Shown: positions 43,622 through 52,330, numbered from the stretch's first letter. The stretch: DNA of 64,000 nucleotides from Spirochaetota bacterium (GCA_018262985.1 JADFDI010000001.1:389027-453026), one strand, 5' to 3'. Notes: a model not told the origin generated them from the sequence alone. Translations and numbers: made by a program.

Positions 43622-44749
43622 CTACCGGTAGACGGTGTGCTTCCTCGGATCGAACGCGTCCCTGAGGCCCTCGCCCACGAAGGCGATGGTCACGAGGACG
43701 AAGGTCATCGCGGTCACGATGGAGGCCAGGATCCAGGGGGCGGCCTCGTACTGCGCGATGCCCATGGAAAGGAGCTCGCCCCAGCTCGGCGTGGGGGCGC
43801 GCAGCCCGAAGCCGAGGTAGTCGAGCGCGGTCAGGCTCGAGATGGCGCCCGAGACCGCGAAGGGGAGCGAGGTCAGGATGACGACGAGCACGTTGGGGAC
43901 TATGTGCACGCCGATGATGCGCAGCGTGCTCGCGCCCATGGCCCGGGCGGCCAGGATGTAGTCGCGCTCGCGTTCGCGGTAGGTCATGGCGCGCACCGAC
44001 CAGGTGCGCCCGCTCCAGCCGAAGATGACGAAGATGCCCACGAAGAGCAGGAAATTCGGCTTGAAGATGGCGCCCAGGATCATCACCACGTAGAGGAAGG
44101 GGATGCGCTCCCAGATCTCGATGAGCCGCTGGAAGACCATGTCGAAGGGGCCGCCCCAGTAGCCCATGAGGGCGCCGATGACCGTGCCGATCAGGAAGGT
44201 GGCGCCGACGTAGAGCAGCGAGAAGAGGATGGCCGTGCGGAAGCCGTAGAGCAGGCGCGCCAGCACGTCGCGCCCGATGATGTCGGTGCCGAGGAAGTGC
44301 CTGCGCTCCACGGACGGCGGGTTCGGGGGGTATTCGCCCTCGATGAAGTCCTGCTCGTAGGCGTTCCAGGGCACGGGGGGCAGGATGACCCAGCCCTTGC
44401 CGTTCTCCTTGAGGACGTCCTTGAGCACGCGGTAGTCCGTCTCGTACTTGTAGTCGAGGCCGAATTCCTCGCCGAGGAAGACGCGCGCGTAGGTCGGGAA
44501 GTAGAGCTTGCCCTCGTAGCTGACGACGAGGGCGCGCGAATTGACGAACAGCTCCGCGACCAGCGAGAGCGCGAGCAGCGAGGCGATGGCGATGAAGGAC
44601 CAGTAGCCCCGCTTGATCTGGGTGAAGCGCTTGATGCGGGCCTTGGTAAGCGGATCGACGCGGATGCGGAAGCCGGCGCGGTCGTCCGCGCGCCCGGGGG
44701 CGTCCCCGGCCGGCGGCCGCTTGCGGAAGAGTCCGAGGGGCGCCTTCAT
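43622..44749 (-). CDS. yejE: Peptide ABC transporter permease, YejE-like
   Basis: The product has 375 residues. After TM1 there is a periplasmic insert of about 90 residues (VVSYEGKLYFPTYARVFLGEEFG ... GWVILPPVPWNAYEQD) that is characteristic of YejE and absent from ordinary OppC. LGTDIIGRDVLARLLYGFRTAI and the EAA loop ILAARAMGASTLRIIGVHIVPNVL follow. Its ATG overlaps the YejB-like stop (ATGA). Confidence 0.88.
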   Translation of the reverse strand: MKAPLGLFRKRPPAGDAPGRADDRAGFRIRVDPLTKARIKRFTQIKRGYWSFIAIASLLALSLVAELFVNSRALVVSYEGKLYFPTYARVFLGEEFGLDYKYETDYRVLKDVLKENGKGWVILPPVPWNAYEQDFIEGEYPPNPPSVERRHFLGTDIIGRDVLARLLYGFRTAILFSLLYVGATFLIGTVIGALMGYWGGPFDMVFQRLIEIWERIPFLYVVMILGAIFKPNFLLFVGIFVIFGWSGRTWSVRAMTYRERERDYILAARAMGASTLRIIGVHIVPNVLVVILTSLPFAVSGAISSLTALDYLGFGLRAPTPSWGELLSMGIAQYEAAPWILASIVTAMTFVLVTIAFVGEGLRDAFDPRKHTVYR

Positions 44750-45783
44750 GCCTTCCTCCCGAAGCGCACCCGCGGGTCGACGAGCGACACGAAGAAGTCG
44801 CTCAGGATGTTGCCGATGAGCGAGACGAAGGAACTGATGGCGAGGACGCCGAGGACCACGGGATAGTCCTGGCCGGTCAGCGAGGTGTAGCCGAGCATGC
44901 CCATGCCCCTGATGTTGAAGATGTTCTCGATGAGGAAGGAACCCGCGAGGAACACGCTGATGATGCCGCCGAAGCCCGCCGCGATCGGGATCAGGCTGTT
45001 GCGGAAGGCATGCTTCCACATGGCGTCCTTGAAGGTCATGCCCTTGGCGACGGCCGTCTTGACGTAGTCGGCCGCCATGTTCTCCATCAGGTTGTTCTTC
45101 ATGACGATGGTCAGCACCGCGAAGTCGCCGATGACGTAGGCGGTCAGGGGCAGGGCCATGTGCGTGACGCGGTCCCAGATCTTCTCGAAGAAGCCCATGG
45201 CCATGTAGTACTTCGACTGGAATCCGCCTATGGGCAGCCAGCCGAGCCCGAACGAGAACACCGTGAGCAGGATGATGCCCACTATGAAGCCGGGCAGCGC
45301 GTACCCGAAGAAGAGGAGCGCCGAGCTCACGTTGTCGAAGGGCTTGCGGTGCCGCAGCGCCTTAGCGATGCCGAGCGGTATCGAGATCAGGTAGGTCAGG
45401 ATCAGCGAGGTGACGCCGAACCAGAGGCTGATCGGGACGCGCTGGACTATCATCTCGATGACGGGGTCGCCGAAGCGCGTCGACTTGCCGAAGTCGAAGC
45501 GCAGGAGCTTGCCGAGCCATTCGACGTAGGCCGGCACGACCGGTTTGTCGAGGCCGTAGAAGGCCTTGAGCTGGTCCATCTGGGCCTCGCTCAGCATGTT
45601 TCCGCTCCGGTCGGCGCCCTTGAGCTGGCGGCCGCCCTCGCCGCCCTGTCCCATCATCTGGGCGCGGATGGCCTCCTCGAGGGGGCCGCCGGGCACGAAG
45701 CGGGTCAGGGCGAAGATGAGGAGCGTGATGCCGAGGAAGGTCGGGATCACCAGGAGGATGCGGTTGAAGAAGTACTTTACCAT
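44746..45783 (-). CDS. yejB: Peptide ABC transporter permease, YejB-like
   Basis: The product has 345 residues with six helices. MVKYFFNRILLVIPTFLGITLLIFALTRFVPGGPLEEAI is a typical OppB/YejB N-terminus, followed by a Gly/Glu-rich loop and MDQLKAFYGLDKPVVPAYVEWLGKLLRFDFGKS. The EAA loop is VKTAVAKGMTFKDAMWKHAFRNSLIPI. It is the first gene of a five-gene peptide uptake operon. The ATG at 45783 has only a weak ribosome-binding site (AAAGCAG). Confidence 0.88.
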   Translation of the reverse strand: MVKYFFNRILLVIPTFLGITLLIFALTRFVPGGPLEEAIRAQMMGQGGEGGRQLKGADRSGNMLSEAQMDQLKAFYGLDKPVVPAYVEWLGKLLRFDFGKSTRFGDPVIEMIVQRVPISLWFGVTSLILTYLISIPLGIAKALRHRKPFDNVSSALLFFGYALPGFIVGIILLTVFSFGLGWLPIGGFQSKYYMAMGFFEKIWDRVTHMALPLTAYVIGDFAVLTIVMKNNLMENMAADYVKTAVAKGMTFKDAMWKHAFRNSLIPIAAGFGGIISVFLAGSFLIENIFNIRGMGMLGYTSLTGQDYPVVLGVLAISSFVSLIGNILSDFFVSLVDPRVRFGRKA

Positions 45784-45814
45784 CTGCTTTGAACCCCCCA
45801 ACTCGGGTTCGGAG

Positions 45815-45843
45815 ACGGTAGCACGGCACCTTGACGGACGCAA
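45815..45843 (-). promoter_or_regulatory. Promoter of the peptide-transporter operon
   Basis: On the minus strand: TTGCGT (45843-45838), 17 bp spacer, TACCGT (45820-45815), 31 bp before the ATG. It resembles the TAXI-operon promoter (TTGCGC-17-TACCAT). Confidence 0.55.
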
Positions 45844-45871
45844 GGATTTTCTCGGCCGCGGCGCGCGCCGC

Positions 45872-45900
45872 TTGCCTCGGAGGCGTCGACGGCCTATGAT
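45872..45900 (+). promoter_or_regulatory. Leaderless promoter of the MarC-family gene
   Basis: TTGCCT (45872-45877), 17 bp spacer, TATGAT (45895-45900), six bases, then the ATG at 45907. No Shine-Dalgarno can be present. Confidence 0.6.
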
Positions 45901-45906
45901 CGGCCC

Positions 45907-46530
45907 ATGCTCGCCCAGTTCTTCCAGATAGCGCTGACCATCGTCATCATCATCGACCCGATCGGCATCGTGCCGCTCTTCATCTCGTCGACGGGCCACC
46001 TCGACGCGCGACGGAAGCGCGCCACCATACGCAAGGCCATCACGGTGGCGGCGGTGGTGCTCGCGGTCTTCATCCTCGCCGGCCGGTACATCCTCTCGTT
46101 CTTCGCCATCTCGCCCGGGGCCTTCTACATAGCCGGCGGCATCGTGTTCTTCATGATTTCGCTCGACATGCTGCTCGGCCAGAAGAAGCGGACCAAGACC
46201 AGCGCGGAGGAGGAGGCCGACGAGGAGCACCTCGAGGTGGCCGTCTTCCCCCTCGCCATCCCCATGATCGCGGGACCGGGGACCATCACCACGCTGATGC
46301 TTTATTCCGCGGGCACGGGCGAGCACCTGGCCATGACCGCCATGCTCTTCGGCGCCGTGGCCCTCGCCCTCGTACTCGTGTGGGCCGCCATGCGCTCGAG
46401 CGCGGTCATCCTCCGCGTGCTCGGGAAGACCGGCGTCTCCGTCATCGAGCGCATGATGGGCCTCGTGCTTTCGGGCCTCGCCGTCCAGTTCGTCTACGAC
46501 GGCCTCGAGAAGCTCGGGCTCGCGGGCTGA
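45907..46530 (+). CDS. MarC family integral membrane protein
   Basis: The product has 207 residues and six helices, the usual size. FFQIALTIVIIIDPIGIVPLFIS at the N-terminus, FYIAGGIVFFMISLDMLLG, and VFPLAIPMIAGPGTITTLMLYS are the MarC/UPF0056 hallmarks. Despite the historical name, a role in multiple-antibiotic resistance is not supported; the family may transport small solutes. The start is set by the promoter directly upstream. Confidence 0.9.
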   Translation: MLAQFFQIALTIVIIIDPIGIVPLFISSTGHLDARRKRATIRKAITVAAVVLAVFILAGRYILSFFAISPGAFYIAGGIVFFMISLDMLLGQKKRTKTSAEEEADEEHLEVAVFPLAIPMIAGPGTITTLMLYSAGTGEHLAMTAMLFGAVALALVLVWAAMRSSAVILRVLGKTGVSVIERMMGLVLSGLAVQFVYDGLEKLGLAG

Positions 46531-46539
46531 GCGGCGGCC

Positions 46540-47934
46540 TCAGGCCTCGACCAGCCAGCGGGTCCAATTGGGCGGCACCCTGACGGCGAGCGCGTTTTCG
46601 CTCCCGCCCGCCTCGACCCGACAGCCTCCGTCCAGGACGTCCGTCCAGCTGCCTCCGACGCCTTCGAGCCGGATTTCCGCTTCGGCGTCCGAAGCGTTGA
46701 AGAGCGCGACCACGCGGGATCCGGGCCCGTTCCCCTCGGCCAGCCGCTCGAAGGCGAAGGTCTCCGCGGCGACGTGGAGCTTCCGGTACGTCCCGCGCCG
46801 CAGCGCGGGCAGCCGCTTCCGCGCCTCGATGAATCGGGCGATGGCGCGCGCGAGGTCGGGTTCGGAAGCGCCGGACTCGATCTCCGCCATGGGGCGCCTG
46901 AGCGCCCGGTCGGAGCCGTTTCCGCGCCGGCCCTCCGCGCCGTATTCCGAGCCGTAATAGATGGCCGGGATCCCGGGCATCGAGAAGAGGAGCGCGTAGA
47001 GCGGGTACAGGTGGGCGCGCTTGCGTAGGGTCGACGCGGCGCGGTCGACGTCGTGGTTGTCGACGAAGGCGAGATGGCTGAGCCCGCGGTAGATGCCGGC
47101 TTCGCCGTACTGGCGTTCGAGCGACCACGCGATCTCGTGGTAGTTCGCGTCGTTGAGGCTGGACCAAAGGCCTTTGTAGCACTCGTAGTTGGTGGCGCAG
47201 TCGAGGCCCCCGTCCCGGACCAGCTCGCGGTAGTCGCCGTGCACCGCTTCCCCCGCGAGCCAGAAGTCCGGATCCTCCGCGCGGCAGGCGGCGGCCAGCT
47301 CCGCGAGGAAGCCGCGCTCGATGACGTCCGCCGCGTCGAGCCTGAGCCCCGAGATGCCGAAGCGCCGTATCCACGACACCGCCTCCCCGACGAGGACGCG
47401 GCGGGTCTCCCCGTCGCGGTGCCCGAATTTGACCAGGTCATGGCAGCCGGCCCAGCCTTCGTAGTCGAAGCCGTCGCCGCGGGGACCGGGACGGGAAAAG
47501 TCCAGGCCGGCGAAGCGGCCCCTGAACGGAGACTCCTCGCGGCGCGTCCGCACGTCGCGGAACCAGGGATGCTCCCGTCCCGCGTGGTTGAGCACCGCGT
47601 CGAACACGACGCGCATGCCGCGAGCGCGCGCCGCGGCGACGAGCTCGAGCAAGTCACCCTCGGTTCCGAGCCGTCGGTCGAGGCGGTCGAACTCCACCGT
47701 GTCGTAGCCGTGCGAGGAGGATTCCCAGAGCGGACCGACGAGCAGGGTGTCCGCGCCGAGCGCGGCGATGCCGTCGAGCCTGCGGGTGAGCTCGCGGAGC
47801 CGCGGAACCGGCTCCGCCGCGGGGTCGTTCCGCTCCGGCGCGCCGCAGTAGCCGAGCGCGTACGCGTGGTACACCACCGCGTCCGCGGCCCAGGGCGCTC
47901 GTCCGCCGCTTCCGGCGGCGTTTCCGTCTTCCAT
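46540..47934 (-). CDS. Alpha-amylase family glycosidase, GH13
   Basis: The product has 464 residues from the ATG at 47934, preceded by AAAGGAGG. GH13 motifs: VVFDAVLNHAGREHPWF (region I), ISGLRLDAADVIERG with nucleophile Asp200 (II), FWLAGEAVHGDY with acid/base Glu229 (III) and AFVDNHDVDRAAS with Asp295 (IV). A beta-sandwich C-domain (VVALFNASDAEAEIRLE) follows. With no signal peptide it should act on cytoplasmic maltodextrin-like substrates. A start 96 bp upstream is rejected. The palindrome at 47985 suggests control by the adjacent TetR. Confidence 0.88.
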   Translation of the reverse strand: MEDGNAAGSGGRAPWAADAVVYHAYALGYCGAPERNDPAAEPVPRLRELTRRLDGIAALGADTLLVGPLWESSSHGYDTVEFDRLDRRLGTEGDLLELVAAARARGMRVVFDAVLNHAGREHPWFRDVRTRREESPFRGRFAGLDFSRPGPRGDGFDYEGWAGCHDLVKFGHRDGETRRVLVGEAVSWIRRFGISGLRLDAADVIERGFLAELAAACRAEDPDFWLAGEAVHGDYRELVRDGGLDCATNYECYKGLWSSLNDANYHEIAWSLERQYGEAGIYRGLSHLAFVDNHDVDRAASTLRKRAHLYPLYALLFSMPGIPAIYYGSEYGAEGRRGNGSDRALRRPMAEIESGASEPDLARAIARFIEARKRLPALRRGTYRKLHVAAETFAFERLAEGNGPGSRVVALFNASDAEAEIRLEGVGGSWTDVLDGGCRVEAGGSENALAVRVPPNWTRWLVEA

Positions 47935-47984
47935 AGGATGGCCTCCTTTCTCCACGGTCCGGACCCCGTTCCGCGGATCAAAAC

Positions 47985-48000
47985 TACCTACCGGTAGGTA
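47985..48000. promoter_or_regulatory. Perfect 16-bp palindrome upstream of the amylase gene
   Basis: TACCTACCGGTAGGTA resembles a TetR/AcrR-type operator and lies 51 bp before the GH13 start and 55 bp after the TetR stop. Confidence 0.55.
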
Positions 48001-48054
48001 AATTATTGTCGACGGAGCGCGGCGCTTCATTCCGCGCTCCGCCGCTTCATTCGA

Positions 48055-48633
48055 TCAGGAGAAGATGCCGTGCATGAATTGCCGCGCGAGCTCGCGGACC
48101 TCCCGCTCCGACAGGGCCGCTTCCCCCGCGAGCTCGAGGCCGATCCTCGCGTCGAGGACGCCGAGGAACGACAGCGCGAAGGCCCGCGACCTGCCGCGCA
48201 TGTTGCCGTGGTGGCGTTCGGCGCCGCGGAACCAGGCTTCGAGCGCTTCGCGGAGCCTCGCGTTGAAATCGGAGGCGGAGCGCGCGGCCTCGGAGGCCGG
48301 GGGCGCCCACGCTAGCGCGAGGCGGAGGCGGGCGAAATCCGGATCCGCGCGGGCGGCCCGGACCAGGGCGAAGGCGATGAGCTCCAGCCCCCGGGGCACG
48401 TCCGCTTCCGCGCCCGCGCCCGCGGCCGCGGCGCCCAGGAAGGCCGCGCCGCGCTCCTCGACGATGGCGTCGAGGAGGCCCCGCTTCGAGCCGAACCAGT
48501 GGTACAGGGAGGGCTTGGTCACGCCCGCGGCGTCGACTATCTCGGCCACGCCCACGGCGTCGTAGCCGCGCTCGGCGAAGAGGCGGGCGGCGTTGGCGAG
48601 CAGCAGCCCGCGGGTCGTCTCCGTGTCGTCCAT
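48055..48633 (-). CDS. TetR/AcrR family transcriptional regulator
   Basis: The product has 192 residues. The N-terminal helix-turn-helix is LLLANAARLFAERGYDAVGVAEIVDAAGVTKPSLYHWFGSKRGLLDAIVEE (about residues 10-60), standard for TetR proteins. The ligand-binding C-terminus has no recognisable specificity. The start is the ATG at 48633, located seven bases from its -10. Its own promoter contains a palindrome, implying autorepression. Likely targets are itself and perhaps GH13. Confidence 0.88.
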   Translation of the reverse strand: MDDTETTRGLLLANAARLFAERGYDAVGVAEIVDAAGVTKPSLYHWFGSKRGLLDAIVEERGAAFLGAAAAGAGAEADVPRGLELIAFALVRAARADPDFARLRLALAWAPPASEAARSASDFNARLREALEAWFRGAERHHGNMRGRSRAFALSFLGVLDARIGLELAGEAALSEREVRELARQFMHGIFS

Positions 48634-48640
48634 GGCGAGA

Positions 48641-48669
48641 AATATACCGAACGGTATACCCACCGTCAA
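48641..48669 (-). promoter_or_regulatory. Leaderless, palindrome-embedded promoter of the tetR gene
   Basis: On the minus strand: TTGACG (48669-48664), 17 bp spacer, TATATT (48646-48641), seven bases to the ATG. TATACCG-aa-CGGTATA (48643-48658) occupies the spacer and the -10, so a bound repressor would block polymerase. Confidence 0.65.
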
Positions 48670-48682
48670 TAGCGGCCGGCGT

Positions 48683-49579
48683 TTATTCCGCGATGTCCAT
48701 GCTCGCCGACAGGCTCACGAGGCCCACCATGTCCGCCACGCCCAGCTTGCGGTACGCGCGCGCGAGCGTGTTGCGCACGGTCGACGTCGCGACGGCGGAA
48801 TCGGAGGCGATTTCCTTCACCGAGGCGCCGTCGAGGATGGCCAGGACGTAGCGGCGTTCCGACGCGGAAAGGCCGCGCTCGGCCAGCGAAAGGGTCGGCC
48901 TGGTCCCGTCCCGCAGTAGCGGCTTGCCCGTATGGCGCGCGCCCGAGACGATCAGCGCGAAGACGAAGATGGCCGCCAGGCTGAACGCGAGGAAGAACAC
49001 GAACAGCCAGTTGCTCACGGGAACCAGGCGTGACCGTTCGACGCCGAGCAGCGAGTACTCGAAGGCAAGCCTCGCGAGGGCGAACGCGGCGGACGCGCCG
49101 AGGAAGGCGTCGAACCACCCCAGGTGGCGGATCCGGCTGCGGTACGCCCTGTTCCGGATTATCGTGGGCACGAAGAGCAGGATGCTGCCCCCGGAGAGGA
49201 TCAGGGTACGGAGCTCGAGCATGCCGGGAAGAAGGAAATAGAAGGCGGCCGCGGCGACGACGCCCGTCGAGGCCACCCCGAGGTACCAGGCCAGCGGCGA
49301 GCCCGTGCCGAGCACGACGCGCGCGCCGCAGAGGAAGAGCGCGAAGCCCGCGACCGAGAACGCCACGCTGGCATAGCTCCAGGTTATCGCGGACTCAAGG
49401 GTCGGGTGGTTGACGGCCTCCGTCAGGCTGCCCGCGGCGATCAGGAAGAGGGAGGCCGCGAAGAAGCGCCAGCCGGCCTTCCTCGCGGCCGGAGACAGGG
49501 ACGCGATGACGATGACGCCGATGCCCAGCATGATGAAGCTTCCCAGTATGGCCGCCGTGGAGAAGTCGATGCGCCTCAC
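48683..49579 (-). CDS. Membrane-bound LuxR-type regulator (paralog 1)
   Basis: The product has 298 residues. Residues about 10-215 hold seven hydrophobic helices; residues about 230-295 form a LuxR/GerE helix-turn-helix (LSASERRYVLAILDGASVKEIASDSAVATSTVRNTLARAYRKLGVADMVGLV). A sensor with membrane helices directly fused to a DNA-binding domain implies one-component signalling at the membrane. It has the same length and layout as its neighbour at 49734, so the two arose by duplication. The ligand is unknown. Confidence 0.85.
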   Translation of the reverse strand: MRRIDFSTAAILGSFIMLGIGVIVIASLSPAARKAGWRFFAASLFLIAAGSLTEAVNHPTLESAITWSYASVAFSVAGFALFLCGARVVLGTGSPLAWYLGVASTGVVAAAAFYFLLPGMLELRTLILSGGSILLFVPTIIRNRAYRSRIRHLGWFDAFLGASAAFALARLAFEYSLLGVERSRLVPVSNWLFVFFLAFSLAAIFVFALIVSGARHTGKPLLRDGTRPTLSLAERGLSASERRYVLAILDGASVKEIASDSAVATSTVRNTLARAYRKLGVADMVGLVSLSASMDIAE

Positions 49580-49733
49580 GCCGTCGGCTCCGCCAGGTCA
49601 ATCACGATCATCCAAGCTTCCTTCTCCCGCGGGTCTCGAGGGCGATTTCGAGGATAGGTCGACCCTCGTCCCCGGTCAAGGACCGGGGCCCGGCGCGCGG
49701 GAAGCCGCGGGACCTGGGGCCGGAGGGTCTTGC

Positions 49734-50630
49734 TCAGGGCACGATCTCGTTCCGGCCGGCGAGGGCGACGAGGCCGATCATGTCCGACACGCCGAGCTTC
49801 CGGTAGGCGCGCGCCAGCGAATTGCGCACGGTGGAATCCGAGACCCCGGCCTCGGAGGCGATAGCCTTGATCGACTCGCCCGCGAGGATGGAGAGCACGT
49901 ACTGCCGCTCGGCCGGAGCGAGCCCCAGGTCGGAGAGCGAGATCCGCGGGCGCTCCTCCCCGCCGAGCGCGGGACGCCCGGATCTGCGCAGGGTGCCGAC
50001 TATCACGGTGAACACCGCGGCCGCCCCTATGCCCGAGGCCGAGAACGCGGCGAAGAGCCAGGCGTCGATGCCCGGATTGATCGGGACGCCGAGGACCAGG
50101 CCGCGGAGGGCGTGGAGCATGCGGCCCAGCGTGGCGAGCGAGGCGAAAATGAGCAGGTCGTCGTAGAGCCTCAAATAGCGGATGCGCGAATGATAGCGGA
50201 AATTCCTGGCGCAGGTCGGCAGGAACAGGGCCAGTACGCCCGAGGAAAAGGCGACGGTCAAGGCATGGGCGTAATCGCCCGAGCGGAGTCCCAAGGCCAG
50301 TACGGCGATGATCTCCGCCGCGGCGACGGCGAGGTACCACCAGGCGGGCGCGCCGGTGCCCAGGACCGCGTGCCCCGCTATGAAGAAGAGCGAGTAGGCG
50401 AGGATCGCCGACGCCGCGGCCGCGCTCGTCCAGTTCAGGGCATCGGCCGGCCCGGCATGCGCGAGGGCGTAGGCCGCCGTGTTGAAGGCGATCAGCGCCA
50501 GGCCGGGCAGCACCCAAGGCAGGGCGGCCTTCCGGGTCGCCGGATCGGCCGACCAGGCGAAGACCGCGCCGAGGGCGAAGAGGAGGAAGGCGCCCATGAC
50601 GATCACCGAAGGGAAGTCGAGGGCGTTCAT
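49734..50630 (-). CDS. Membrane-bound LuxR-type regulator (paralog 2)
   Basis: The product has 298 residues with about seven helices and a C-terminal LuxR HTH (LAPAERQYVLSILAGESIKAIASEAGVSDSTVRNSLARAYRKLGVSDMIGLV). It is closely similar to paralog 1 in the HTH and in the intracellular loop (RNFRYHSRIRYLRLYD versus RNRAYRSRIRHLGWFD). The membrane parts have diverged more, consistent with different inputs and related DNA targets. Paralog 1 follows 154 bp downstream on the same strand. Confidence 0.85.
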   Translation of the reverse strand: MNALDFPSVIVMGAFLLFALGAVFAWSADPATRKAALPWVLPGLALIAFNTAAYALAHAGPADALNWTSAAAASAILAYSLFFIAGHAVLGTGAPAWWYLAVAAAEIIAVLALGLRSGDYAHALTVAFSSGVLALFLPTCARNFRYHSRIRYLRLYDDLLIFASLATLGRMLHALRGLVLGVPINPGIDAWLFAAFSASGIGAAAVFTVIVGTLRRSGRPALGGEERPRISLSDLGLAPAERQYVLSILAGESIKAIASEAGVSDSTVRNSLARAYRKLGVSDMIGLVALAGRNEIVP

Positions 50631-50780
50631 GACCTTGATCGGACCGATTGAGTCATGGCGTGGCTCGCTTTCTTTCCGCGCGGCTCGCCGCGCGCGCCGC
50701 GGATCTCTCCCGGCCGGGCTCGTCCGGGGACGGGATCGACAGGATACGGGGAGAGCGCCTCCGCGGTCAAGAAGTTTATA

Positions 50781-52166
50781 TCACGGCCCGGCGCCTCGAG
50801 GTGAAGCGCGGCGGGCGGAGACGCCTCCCGACTTCAGCGCCGCGAGCAGCGAGGCGAGGACGGCGAGCCCGAGCAGGGTTATGAACGCGGACGAGAGGAA
50901 CCCGAGGCGGTAGGCCGTAACCGCGCCGGCGCCGGCGGCGAGCAGGCCGTCGATGACGGGGCCGGTGACGAGCGTGGCCGCGAGGCCCCAGCTCAGCATG
51001 AAGGTTGCGTTGTAGGCGGCGAACCATCGTCCGCGCTTTTCGGGCGGTATGAGGGCGGCGGCGAAGGCGTAGGAAGCCGCGCCGAGCAGGCCTTCCGAGA
51101 CGCCCTTGAGCGCGGACAGGGGGAAGAGGAGGGCCAGGCTCGGGCTGGCGGCGTACGAGACGAGGTAGAGCGCGCCCGAGGCCGCGCCGGCCAGCATCAG
51201 CGCGCCGGATCCGAAGCGCCGCGAAAGGAGCGCCACCGAAAGTCCGGCGACGATCAAGGCCCCCGATTCGACGTTCGCCATGAGGCTGATCGCGCGCGCC
51301 GAGGCCGCGAAGCCTTCCGCCAGGTCGAGGAACTGCGCCTTGACCGCCACCAGGCTGTTGATGCCCGAGTTGACGAGCAGCATGGCGACGAGGAACACCG
51401 CGAAGGCCCGGAAGTCGCCTTCCCTGGCAGCGTCGCCGCCCGCGCGGGGAATGCCCGGGCCCGTCCCTTCGGCCGCCTCGTTCCCTTCCGGGCCCGCGCC
51501 GGCAGCCGTCCTGGGGGAACCCGCCGCTTTCCGCGCCGCCCGCCCGAGGCCGCCTTCGGGCATGGCCAGGAAGGGCAGGACCGAGACCAGCATCACCGCG
51601 CCCACCGTGAAGAAGATGGCGCCTTCCCGGAAGCCCCAGCCCGCGTAGGCGGTTCCCGCGCGGTCGTAAAGGAAGCCCCCGGCCAGCGCTCCCGCGATGC
51701 GCCCGAGCCCGCCGACGCTCGCCAGCTTGCCCTGGACGGCGCTCCGCTCGGCCGGCGCGTAGAGGTCCGCGACGTAGGCCGACCAGCCGATGTTCGACAT
51801 CGACCAGAAGATCTCGATGACCGTGAGCCCCCAGATGATCACCCAGCCGGAGGAGCGGAGGTCCGGGGCGCCCGCGTGCAGGCGCCAGAGGAGGAAGTGT
51901 CCCGCGCCCGCGAGCAGCTCGCCCCAGACGATCAGGGTTTTCCGCTTCTGGAAGCGGTCCGCGAGCCTGCCCCAGACGAAGGTCTGGAAGAGGATGTTGA
52001 GCAGCATGGGGATGGTCTCGAAGAGGGTGGTCTCCGTGACCGAGAGCCCCAGGAAGGCCCGGAGGTAGACGCCGAGGAAGGTGTAGAACACGCCCCGCCG
52101 GAACATGGCGAGGGCCTGGAAGCTCGAGAGGCCGATGATGACGGTGCGGGGTCGCGGGAAGGCCAT
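50781..52166 (-). CDS. MFS transporter
   Basis: The product has 461 residues and 12 predicted helices. GRLADRFQKRKTLIVWGELLAG carries the MFS loop 2-3 motif (GxLaDrxGrrxxl). A long polar central loop (about residues 205-265, Gly/Ala/Glu-rich) separates the halves. The start is the ATG at 52166; a longer frame upstream is Arg/Pro-rich and unsupported. The substrate is unknown, probably a drug or sugar exporter. Confidence 0.85.
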   Translation of the reverse strand: MAFPRPRTVIIGLSSFQALAMFRRGVFYTFLGVYLRAFLGLSVTETTLFETIPMLLNILFQTFVWGRLADRFQKRKTLIVWGELLAGAGHFLLWRLHAGAPDLRSSGWVIIWGLTVIEIFWSMSNIGWSAYVADLYAPAERSAVQGKLASVGGLGRIAGALAGGFLYDRAGTAYAGWGFREGAIFFTVGAVMLVSVLPFLAMPEGGLGRAARKAAGSPRTAAGAGPEGNEAAEGTGPGIPRAGGDAAREGDFRAFAVFLVAMLLVNSGINSLVAVKAQFLDLAEGFAASARAISLMANVESGALIVAGLSVALLSRRFGSGALMLAGAASGALYLVSYAASPSLALLFPLSALKGVSEGLLGAASYAFAAALIPPEKRGRWFAAYNATFMLSWGLAATLVTGPVIDGLLAAGAGAVTAYRLGFLSSAFITLLGLAVLASLLAALKSGGVSARRASPRGAGP

Positions 52167-52330
52167 GCGGCGAAGGTATGACGAGCCGGGCCCTCGTGGC
52201 GAGGGGGCGCCGCCGGCGGCCCGTACGGCGCGAGGGAGGCGCACGGCCGGGCGGAAGCCGGCGCGGGGCGGTCGGGCGGGGCGACGCCGGCGATTCCGAG
52301 GCCGACCGCCCTCGAAGGCCGGTTTTCGAG

